A DNA stretch of 12,771 nt. It comes from Nanobdellati archaeon (GTDB lineage Archaea; Nanobdellota; Nanobdellia; UBA10117). The translations under genes were made by a program, and so were the position numbers. A model generated the notes under the pieces. The model worked only from the letters and a program-made list of their open reading frames with translations. It did no database searches and was not told the origin of the DNA. Each line of letters starts with the position of its first letter. The first letter of the stretch is position 1. The stretch is from the NCBI GenBank assembly GCA_018304365.1, contig JAGVWH010000004.1, forward strand, positions 1 to 12,771, given 5' to 3'. Of the stretch, positions 6,508 to 11,595 are shown one piece after another.

Positions 6508-6527
6508 TTTAGCTCTATAGAGCTAAA
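6508..6527 (+). terminator. self-complementary terminator-like element
   Basis: TTTAGCTCTA followed directly by its own reverse complement makes a perfect 20-base palindrome, 20 bp after the stop of Cys-rich gene 1 and preceded by a T run (6501-6505). It lies in the gap to the convergent nitroreductase gene and may serve both directions. Confidence 0.5.
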
Positions 6528-6619
6528 ATTTATTATCCAGCTTGTCAGATTTATATTTGTATTTTCTTCCTTAAAGCCTACTTTTTAACTGCTATCTTTA
6601 AGAGTCTAGTTACTTCTTC

Positions 6620-7258
6620 CTAGCTCTTGATTTTAGCGCGAGTTCTTCTCTTGGATAGTGTTTTGCGCTTGATTTTTTCAACTGCTGATTCAAACGCGCT
6701 CATTAGCGGAAAAAGCGGAGAGCTTTTCTTTATTTTATTATCCCAAGTGTCAAAAAAGGTAATTGCAGATAAGTTTGCTTTGCTTGGCATTTTAGCCGGT
6801 CTTTTGGAATAGCCCAATAATACTAATCCACATATATCTATATGTTCAGGAATTTTCAATGAAATCCTAATTGCTTTTTCTTTATCAATACCGCACAAAC
6901 AAGATGCTATATTAAATTCATGTGCCGCGAGCATCATATTTTGGATCGCAGCAGTCGCATTTTGTATAGCATAAATTTCGCCATTTTTTCCAAATTCTCT
7001 TTTTAGTGCTATCGAGTCTGAACATACTACGATTATAACGGGGGCTTGGCTGACAAATTCCTGATCGTAAGAAGCTTCTGAAAGTAAAATCTTATCTTCT
7101 GGATTTTTAACTATTATAAATCTCCAGTTATATAAGCTGCCTGCTGCAGGAGCGTAATTTGCGGCATCTAGAATTTTGAAAAGTATTTTATCATCGATAT
7201 CGTGTTTTGCGAATTCCCGTATGCTTCTTCTAGTCTTTATTCCAGATAATATATCCAT
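6620..7258 (-). CDS. nitroreductase family protein (FMN-dependent)
   Basis: Nitroreductase-fold flavoproteins reduce nitro groups, quinones or flavins with NAD(P)H. The 212-residue protein has the FMN-phosphate-binding start TRRSIREF (9-16), NYAPAAGSLYNWRF (34-47) near the flavin, the central helix AIQNATAAIQNMMLAA with family spacing, and GLVLLGYSKRPAKMP near the end, which closes the fold. About 50 residues follow, with a strongly basic tail (KIKRKTLSKRRTRAKIKS) not needed for the fold; it could bind nucleic acid or membrane. The substrate cannot be read from sequence. The gene diverges from DNA ligase through a 37-bp gap with its own TATA (TTTTTATA, minus, 7280-7287), so the mRNA is leaderless. 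Confidence 0.9.
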   Translation of the reverse strand: MDILSGIKTRRSIREFAKHDIDDKILFKILDAANYAPAAGSLYNWRFIIVKNPEDKILLSEASYDQEFVSQAPVIIVVCSDSIALKREFGKNGEIYAIQNATAAIQNMMLAAHEFNIASCLCGIDKEKAIRISLKIPEHIDICGLVLLGYSKRPAKMPSKANLSAITFFDTWDNKIKKSSPLFPLMSAFESAVEKIKRKTLSKRRTRAKIKS

Positions 7259-7265
7259 GTAAAGC

Positions 7266-7273
7266 TTTTATAA
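7266..7273 (+). promoter_or_regulatory. TATA box of DNA ligase
   Basis: TTTTATAA is centred about 26 bp before the ATG at 7296. The nitroreductase TATA on the other strand (7280-7287) lies between it and the ligase start, so the two preinitiation complexes would overlap and compete. Confidence 0.6.
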
Positions 7274-7279
7274 TTACAA

Positions 7280-7287
7280 TATAAAAA
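7280..7287 (-). promoter_or_regulatory. TATA box of the nitroreductase gene
   Basis: TTTTTATA on the minus strand, about 25 bp from the ATG at 7258, with no ribosome site. This is leaderless spacing. Confidence 0.55.
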
Positions 7288-7295
7288 CTTAATGT

Positions 7296-8981
7296 ATGCA
7301 ATACCGAACTCTGGCAGAGATATACGAAGAGCTGCAAGCTACACCAAGCAAGCTCGCGAAAGCTGAAATTGTTGCAAAACTCTTGAAAAAAACTCCTGCC
7401 GAATTGTTAGAAAAAGTAACTCTATTGGCTTCTGGACATATATTTCCAGAGTGGAGCGATGAGAAGCTAGGTATTGCTGATAAATTAGTAATTAAAGCAA
7501 TTTCAAAAGCTACTGGCGTCAGCACTCAAGATATAATAATAGAATCCAACAAGACTGGAGATTTAGGATTAACTGCGGAAAATTTGATTGGTAAAAAAAA
7601 GCAACGAACTCTTGGACAGCGCGATACAACTATTGAATTAGTATTTGATAATTTGCGAAAAATTGCGAAGCAGGAAGGTTCAGGAAGCCAGGAAAAAAAG
7701 ATTGATCTAATTGCGGAATTATTAAGCGGTGCAGAGCCTCTTGAAGCGCGCTATATAGTACGAACAGCTCTTGAGCAAATGAGAATTGGCGTTGCAAAAG
7801 GAATAATTAGAGATGCAATTGCACTGGCATTTGAAATTGATAAGAAAATTGTCGAAACTGCAGTAGATACTACGCCGAATTATGGTTTGGTTGCAAAAAT
7901 CGCGAAGGAGAAAGGAGAAATAGGACTAAAAAAAATAACGTTTACTTTAGGAGAACCGTTCCAAGTAATTCTTGCTGAGAAAATTCCGAGTATTAAAGAA
8001 GCAATTGAGAAATTTGATAACGTAATTTTAGAATATAAGTACGATGGAATGCGAACTTTAATACACAAGAAAGATGATAGAGTCTGGATATTTACAAGAA
8101 ATCTGGAAGATATAACAAAAGCATTTCCAGATATTGTTGAATTAGTGAGAAAAAACGTTAAAGCAAAAGACTGTATTCTCGACGGCGAGACTATTGGACT
8201 AACAGAAAAAGGAAAAGCTATTCCATTTCAAAAATTATCTACTAGAATAAAACGAAAGCACGATGTTAAAAAACACAGCGAAAATATTCCGATACAAGTT
8301 AATCTATTCGATATAATTTATTTAGAAGGAAAAATACTAACGGAATTAAGTTTGAAAGAAAGACGAGAAATTCTTGCAAAAACAATTAAAGTGCAAAAAG
8401 GTAAATTCCAGTTTACAGAATTTTTAATTCCTAAAACGTTGGTAGAAGCAGAAAAATTCTACAACACAGCGCTGAAACTAGGTCACGAAGGATTAATTGC
8501 AAAAAATCTTGATGCGAAATATATTCCTGGTAGAAGGGTTGCCGGCGGCTGGCTCAAGATTAAACCTATAATGGAAAATCTTGATGTAGTAATAATTGGA
8601 GGCGTTTGGGGAACAGGTAAAAGAGTCGGCGCTCTTGGTTCATTGATTTTAGGACTAAGAGTTGATGGAAAATTTCTAGCCTGCGGAAAATTAGGAACTG
8701 GATTAAAAGAAAAAGAGCAAGAGACTGGTACTACATTATCTCATATTACAAAATTACTCAGGCCCTATATAATTAGCGAACACGGAAATGAAGTCAAAAT
8801 CAAACCTAAAATTGTTATAGAAGTAGCATACGAAGAAATACAGAAAAGTCCGCAGTACGAATCTGGATTTGCGTTGAGATTTCCGAGATTTATAAGACTA
8901 CGAGATGATAAAAATCCAGAACAGGCAGATGATATCAATAGAGTTAATGTTTTGTATAAGCAGCAAAAGGGAAAAAGATAG
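7296..8981 (+). CDS. lig: ATP-dependent DNA ligase I
   Basis: The enzyme seals nicks in replication and repair through a ligase-AMP intermediate. The 561 residues, normal for archaeal ligases, comprise an N-terminal DNA-binding domain (1-220) with the ARYIVRTALEQMRIGVAKG block (151-169), an adenylation domain and an OB fold. Motif I is KYDG (248-251), with Lys248 the adenylated residue. Further motifs are LDGE (295-298), VNLFDIIYL (335-343), EGLIAKN (398-404) and WLKIKP (419-424). The end, PRFIRLRDDKNPEQADD, is the usual archaeal and eukaryotic ligase I closure. All catalytic residues are present. Other ATGs upstream are out of frame, and the TATA spacing supports the 7296 start with a leaderless mRNA. 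Identification is certain. Confidence 0.97.
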   Translation: MQYRTLAEIYEELQATPSKLAKAEIVAKLLKKTPAELLEKVTLLASGHIFPEWSDEKLGIADKLVIKAISKATGVSTQDIIIESNKTGDLGLTAENLIGKKKQRTLGQRDTTIELVFDNLRKIAKQEGSGSQEKKIDLIAELLSGAEPLEARYIVRTALEQMRIGVAKGIIRDAIALAFEIDKKIVETAVDTTPNYGLVAKIAKEKGEIGLKKITFTLGEPFQVILAEKIPSIKEAIEKFDNVILEYKYDGMRTLIHKKDDRVWIFTRNLEDITKAFPDIVELVRKNVKAKDCILDGETIGLTEKGKAIPFQKLSTRIKRKHDVKKHSENIPIQVNLFDIIYLEGKILTELSLKERREILAKTIKVQKGKFQFTEFLIPKTLVEAEKFYNTALKLGHEGLIAKNLDAKYIPGRRVAGGWLKIKPIMENLDVVIIGGVWGTGKRVGALGSLILGLRVDGKFLACGKLGTGLKEKEQETGTTLSHITKLLRPYIISEHGNEVKIKPKIVIEVAYEEIQKSPQYESGFALRFPRFIRLRDDKNPEQADDINRVNVLYKQQKGKR

Positions 8982-9024
8982 TTATTTTCGAAAGCGGGAC
9001 AAAGTGAAAAGAGTTTCGCTAGTT

Positions 9025-9048
9025 TACCTAAATTCTTTAATTTAGGTA
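9025..9048 (+). promoter_or_regulatory. TACCTAAATT/AATTTAGGTA hairpin: ligase terminator or operator of Cys-rich gene 2
   Basis: Perfect 10-base arms surround a CTTT loop. It ends 2 bp before the TTTATATAT box of the next gene, so it could stop ligase transcripts, bind a regulator over the BRE, or both. There is no T run after it, which weakens a pure terminator role. Confidence 0.5.
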
Positions 9049-9050
9049 GA

Positions 9051-9059
9051 TTTATATAT
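9051..9059 (+). promoter_or_regulatory. TATA box of Cys-rich gene 2
   Basis: TTTATATAT begins 30 bp before the ATG at 9081, with no GGAGG site between. This copy alone among the four looks leaderless or nearly so. Confidence 0.55.
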
Positions 9060-9080
9060 ACTTTATTATAATTTATAGCA

Positions 9081-9449
9081 ATGGCCAAACAATTGCTATC
9101 AAATAATTTTCAAATAGCTGCAGTTGTGGCAGTTGCTTTGATTGGATTATCTCTAATTACAAGTGCAACTGGTTTTGGCGTTGGCTTTGATTCAACAACA
9201 TTAAATCGGGGCTCTGCGGGCGCGATAACGCCCGAAATAGATGGCAGTGTCACTTGTACTACTACTGACGGCGGAAGCAACTTATATGTAAATGGTTTCT
9301 GTACGGATAGCCACGATACTAAGAGAGAAGTCTGCTTATCAAGTGGCGAACTTGAAGAAAGTTACTGCGTATCCAATATGTGCTTAACTGAAATAATAAA
9401 CTGTCCAAAAGATTATAGCTGTCAACAAGGCGCTTGTGTAATACAATAA
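9081..9449 (+). CDS. eight-cysteine exported or anchored protein, paralogue 2
   Basis: 122 residues. MAKQLLSNN leads to a hydrophobic segment (about 11-29) ending in SATGFG, closely like paralogues 1, 3 and 4. A spacer rich in Gly, Ser and Thr (about 34-55), longer than in the others, precedes the module: CTTTDGG, then cysteines spaced 14, 10, 10, 4, 6, 5 and 4 residues apart. The final CxxxxC is CQQGAC. The fixed pattern implies four disulfides and location outside the membrane. Promoter context differs from the other three: no ribosome site, and a perfect hairpin directly upstream of the TATA, so it may be regulated separately. Function unknown. It is the first of three tandem copies that lie between ligase and the regulator genes. 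Confidence 0.85.
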   Translation: MAKQLLSNNFQIAAVVAVALIGLSLITSATGFGVGFDSTTLNRGSAGAITPEIDGSVTCTTTDGGSNLYVNGFCTDSHDTKREVCLSSGELEESYCVSNMCLTEIINCPKDYSCQQGACVIQ

Positions 9450-9509
9450 GTATTTTTAATTACTGATAATGGGATTAAACTATTCAATTTAGGTTTATTT
9501 GGAGCTATA

Positions 9510-9545
9510 GGTTAGTTATATCTGTTGTTAAACCTCTAACTAACC
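9510..9545 (+). terminator. GGTTAGTTA/TAACTAACC stem-loop after Cys-rich gene 2
   Basis: Perfect 9-base arms enclose an 18-base loop, about 60 nt after the stop. A second element, AAAAAAG-CTTTA-CTTTTTT (9563-9581), follows and supplies the T run. Together they look like the end of the transcript of paralogue 2. Confidence 0.4.
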
Positions 9546-9585
9546 CAATTATATTAAGATGGAAAAAAGCTTTACTTTTTTACTT

Positions 9586-9607
9586 TTGAAAACTCGTTAG
9601 TTTTCAA
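9586..9607 (+). promoter_or_regulatory. TTGAAAACT/AGTTTTCAA dyad upstream of Cys-rich gene 3
   Basis: Perfect 9-base arms and a CGTT centre, ending about 8 bp before the TTTATATAG box at 9616. The position mirrors the hairpin ahead of paralogue 2, although the sequence is different. It may be a regulator site or part of the upstream terminator. Confidence 0.45.
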
Positions 9608-9615
9608 TAAATATA

Positions 9616-9624
9616 TTTATATAG
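9616..9624 (+). promoter_or_regulatory. TATA box and ribosome site of Cys-rich gene 3
   Basis: TTTATATAG starts 44 bp from the ATG; AGGAGGAG (9648-9655) follows at Shine-Dalgarno distance. The layout is the same as for paralogues 1 and 4. Confidence 0.6.
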
Positions 9625-9659
9625 GTCACTTCATTTAATAGATTATTAGGAGGAGATTA

Positions 9660-9989
9660 ATGGTAAACTTGGACAATCTATTTAATAATAAAATACAACT
9701 AGCTGTTGTTCTTGCCGTTGGACTTCTCGCTCTATCATTTGTTGGAACACAAACAGGTTTCGCACCTTATGCACCTGCAGATGTCTGTACAGACTCCGAT
9801 GGCGGAGATATAACAAGACTTGGTGTCTGCACCGACAACGACGAAGTTTCAGGCGATGTGTGTGTGAGCGAGACTGAAGTTGTAGAAAATTCTTGCTACT
9901 TCAACCAATGTGTATCAACAATAGTAAGCTGCCAATTAGGTAAAAGTTGTGTACAAGGAAGATGTATCGACCCAGCACTTTTAGTTTAA
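9660..9989 (+). CDS. eight-cysteine exported or anchored protein, paralogue 3
   Basis: 109 residues. A 12-residue start (MVNLDNLFNNKI) precedes a hydrophobic stretch (about 13-31) and TQTGFAPYAPA. The module opens CTDSDGG and has cysteines spaced 13, 10, 10, 4, 6, 5 and 4 residues apart, ending CVQGRC plus seven residues. Acidic residues are frequent (DNDEVSGD), so calcium binding is conceivable but not shown. The signal could be cut after the TGFA segment or left as an anchor. The very strong AGGAGGAG site sets the ATG at 9660 and suggests high expression. It has its own promoter, and a 9-bp hairpin with a T-rich tail follows, so it is monocistronic. Function unknown. Confidence 0.85.
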   Translation: MVNLDNLFNNKIQLAVVLAVGLLALSFVGTQTGFAPYAPADVCTDSDGGDITRLGVCTDNDEVSGDVCVSETEVVENSCYFNQCVSTIVSCQLGKSCVQGRCIDPALLV

Positions 9990-10005
9990 ATTTTTAAATA
10001 TTCGG

Positions 10006-10042
10006 AACACAACCAGCGCAAAGTTCGGTTGTGTTTTATTTT
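10006..10042 (+). terminator. terminator of Cys-rich gene 3
   Basis: AACACAACC pairs perfectly with GGTTGTGTT (10027-10035) around a 12-base loop; TTATTTTTT follows directly. It begins 17 bp after the stop codon. Confidence 0.65.
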
Positions 10043-10095
10043 TTAATTCACTCTTTAGTAGATATTAAAGTAAAAGTGTAAGCCTTTCCCAGCTA

Positions 10096-10109
10096 AACTT
10101 TTATATAGT
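10096..10109 (+). promoter_or_regulatory. promoter of Cys-rich gene 4 (AACTTTTATATAGT)
   Basis: Identical over 14 bases to the promoter of paralogue 1. AGCTAAA (10091-10097) and TTTAGCT (10117-10123) form an inverted repeat around the TATA box. AAGGAGGT at 10131-10138 is the ribosome site, 3 nt from the ATG. Confidence 0.65.
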
Positions 10110-10141
10110 ACATAACTTTAGCTATATGATAAGGAGGTAAT

Positions 10142-10483
10142 ATGGCTAATAGTTTAAAGAATTTAAATATAGTCCACGTCGCACTTTTAGTCGGTATAGC
10201 TATAGTTGCTCTATCATTTGTAACTAGCACCACTGGTTTTGGTACGAATTCTTATACTGGAGATCCAGGAACACCTACAAAGCAAGTAGAATTCTGTACA
10301 GATCCTGATGGAACTAATGTTAATACGAAGAGTCAATGTACCGATATAACCGGACGCCATTCTGACTATTGTTATACCGATTCAAGAATAGTAGAATATG
10401 CGTGCAATTACAATACATGCGCACCAAAAGATCCTGAACCTTGCGCAACTGGCAACTGCGTAGATGGGCGCTGCATAGCATAG
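10142..10483 (+). CDS. eight-cysteine exported or anchored protein, paralogue 4
   Basis: 113 residues. MANSLKNLN leads into a hydrophobic segment (about 11-30) and TSTTGFG. A Gly/Pro/Thr-rich spacer precedes CTDPDGT, the only copy in which the second Gly of DGG is replaced. Cysteine spacings are 13, 10, 10, 4, 7, 4 and 4, ending CVDGRC, so one residue has moved from the sixth to the fifth interval relative to paralogue 3. Eight cysteines again imply four disulfides outside the cell. The promoter and AAGGAGGT site match paralogue 1. A terminator-like hairpin lies 19 bp after the stop, before the convergent regulator gene. No known function; most likely a small surface protein. Confidence 0.85.
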   Translation: MANSLKNLNIVHVALLVGIAIVALSFVTSTTGFGTNSYTGDPGTPTKQVEFCTDPDGTNVNTKSQCTDITGRHSDYCYTDSRIVEYACNYNTCAPKDPEPCATGNCVDGRCIA

Positions 10484-10501
10484 AAATAATTTATTCTACA
10501 G

Positions 10502-10532
10502 CGCTCTTTTAGAGCGTTTATTTATTTTTTAT
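10502..10532 (+). terminator. terminator of Cys-rich gene 4
   Basis: CGCTCT-TTT-AGAGCG hairpin (10502-10516) followed by a T-rich tail to 10532. It lies in the 68-bp gap to the convergent regulator and probably protects that gene from antisense read-through. Confidence 0.65.
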
Positions 10533-10551
10533 TTAATTAGTTCCTAACTTG

Positions 10552-11082
10552 CTACAGCTTAACCAACTTATCGTGGTTAACTAGCCCCATTACTTGCATA
10601 TTCTCAAAGAACTCTGGTGTTACAAGCATTGTTGGCGGCTTCTTACCTGTTATATTAACTATAGTTCCAAGTATTTCATCTACATCTGCCTGCACAACGT
10701 GATTAGACACAACAAAAATCTTACCTTCCTTATCATTTGTCTTGTAAATTTTGTATGCTGCACTCGGATACTTTTCAGAAATAGATCTCTTTATTTGTGC
10801 AGCTGGATCGTCAGTCTTGCCAAAGACTAACGAGTAAACATCCTGAAAAACTTCCGAATCACGTTTTACCTTGTAAATAGTAAATTTCTCAATTTGATCT
10901 TTTTCTACCAAACCCATGCCCATTAGCTTTTGGACTATTCTAAAAGTAGTTGACAAGCTAACATTAGTAGCTCTAGAAATATCCCGGAGGTAGAAAGTTC
11001 CATCTTTGAGGAGAAGCTTTTTAAGAACTTCAATTGTTTTTTTGTCGAATAGATTGGCCAGGAGTTGAGTTCTATTTTCCAT
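10552..11082 (-). CDS. winged helix-turn-helix transcriptional regulator, two-domain
   Basis: 176 residues. Residues 1-80 form a winged helix: DKKTIEVLKKLLL, DISRATNVSLSTTFRIVQKLMGMGLVEKD (helix-turn-helix with recognition helix near 43-55), then the IEKFTIYKVKRDSE wing. The remaining part, with KIFVVSN, DEILGTIVN and MLVTPEFFENMQVMGLV, looks like a small alpha/beta sensor, possibly a degenerate nucleotidyltransferase-like domain as seen fused to archaeal winged helices; that is inference. An in-frame TGA 12 nt upstream fixes the start. The promoter is TATA (minus, 11131-11140) with a CGAAAC BRE, giving a leader of about 30 nt. Dyads with GAAA/TTTC arms lie just upstream and suggest autoregulation. 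One such element recurs at the predicted ftsZ transcription start. Targets unproven. Confidence 0.8.
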   Translation of the reverse strand: MENRTQLLANLFDKKTIEVLKKLLLKDGTFYLRDISRATNVSLSTTFRIVQKLMGMGLVEKDQIEKFTIYKVKRDSEVFQDVYSLVFGKTDDPAAQIKRSISEKYPSAAYKIYKTNDKEGKIFVVSNHVVQADVDEILGTIVNITGKKPPTMLVTPEFFENMQVMGLVNHDKLVKL

Positions 11083-11095
11083 TGGGATCTTTCAT
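11072..11095 (-). CDS. possible 7-codon leader ORF overlapping the regulator start
   Basis: In the regulator leader, an ATG at 11095 reads M K D P N G K and then TAG, which overlaps the first codons of the regulator in another frame. GGGGGAG lies directly upstream, too close to be an ideal ribosome site for this ATG and far (about 15 nt) for the regulator ATG at 11082. It may allow coupling by re-initiation, or it may be chance. Confidence 0.3.
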   Translation of the reverse strand: MKDPNGK

Positions 11096-11130
11096 AGCTC
11101 CCCCAGGACAACCTATTAAATGTTCCGCTT

Positions 11131-11140
11131 CTATAAATAG
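11131..11140 (-). promoter_or_regulatory. TATA/BRE promoter of the winged-helix regulator
   Basis: CTATTTATAG on the minus strand preceded by CGAAAC (BRE-like, 11141-11146). The predicted start is near 11110, giving a leader of about 28 nt. Confidence 0.6.
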
Positions 11141-11148
11141 GTTTCGAA

Positions 11149-11198
11149 AAATGAAACACCTTTCTAATTTGGTACTATGTTCCTGAAAATGTGTTTCA
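11149..11198. promoter_or_regulatory. two GAAA/TTTC dyads upstream of the regulator (candidate operators)
   Basis: GAAA-CACC-TTTC (11153-11164) and TGAAA-ATGTG-TTTCA (11184-11198) have centres about 32 bp apart, near three helical turns. The first sits in the 16-base block shared with the ftsZ upstream region. Their position directly upstream of the BRE suits autoregulation. Confidence 0.45.
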
Positions 11199-11333
11199 AA
11201 TATTAAAACAGCTTCAAGCGAGCCAATTTCTAATATTTTTAACCAATCAATCGTTCCACAAATCTGTCGCCGTTCCAAGTGACGAAGTAAATATGTTCCG
11301 TTTCCATAAGAAATGAAGGGGTTATTTTACTAT

Positions 11334-11375
11334 ATTGCAGAATTATAATTCTGCAATCCGCCAAACTTTTTGGCG
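11334..11375. repeat. 24-bp perfect palindrome followed by a second hairpin
   Basis: ATTGCAGAATTA is followed at once by its reverse complement (11334-11357). One base later comes CGCCAAA-CTT-TTTGGCG (11359-11375). Tandem perfect inverted repeats this close are unusual in a compact genome. Confidence 0.6.
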
Positions 11376-11444
11376 ATATAGACATATAATACTTAATCTA
11401 TACGTCTTATCTTCTATTTACCACTTCAATAATTAATATATACA

Positions 11445-11465
11445 TAGAAAAGTATGACTTTTCTA
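11445..11465. promoter_or_regulatory. TAGAAAAGT-ATG-ACTTTTCTA dyad (candidate operator)
   Basis: Perfect 9-base arms. The inner AGAAAAG/CTTTTCT core also occurs at 4409-4428. It lies about 70 bp upstream of the presumed TATA of the TrmB-family gene. Confidence 0.45.
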
Positions 11466-11534
11466 GTTGAAGAAAATCCGCGGGTTTTCAATATACTAAT
11501 AACTCATCGCTGTCGTGTCATAACACAGCGTAAC

Positions 11535-11543
11535 ATATATTAA
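11535..11543 (+). promoter_or_regulatory. TATA box of the TrmB-family gene
   Basis: ATATATTAA predicts transcription near 11563 and a leader of about 30 nt that carries GAGGT (11586-11590), 5 nt from the ATG. Confidence 0.4.
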
Positions 11544-11595
11544 GTAGTGACGCTTTGAAAAAATTGCCACTAGTGTTTAAACCGCGAGGTAAATA

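Larger units (their letters stand above)
11083..11595. other. divergent regulator-regulator intergenic region (513 bp)
   Basis: No credible protein gene beyond the tiny leader frame. Contents from left: regulator promoter, GAAA/TTTC dyads, five GGAAC (GTTCC on the plus strand) elements at 11122, 11179, 11253, 11272 and 11295, then several inverted repeats between 11334 and 11530, then the TrmB gene promoter. The inverted repeats are a 24-base perfect palindrome (11334-11357), CGCCAAA-CTT-TTTGGCG (11359-11375), TAGAAAAGT-ATG-ACTTTTCTA (11445-11465), an AAAATCC/GGGTTTT stem with CCGCGG at its centre (about 11472-11487) and CGCTGT/ACAGCG (11508-11530). It could be a multi-operator region or a structured RNA. 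Confidence 0.65.

Noticed and set aside
9559..9600. 13-codon frame (MEKSFTFLLLKTR) ahead of Cys-rich gene 3
   Set aside because: No ribosome site or suitably placed TATA box. It overlaps hairpins that explain the sequence without translation.
11072..11278. 68-codon minus-strand frame upstream of the regulator
   Set aside because: It crosses the BRE/TATA and the dyads and shows no recognisable motif; only its last 7 codons lie downstream of the predicted promoter.
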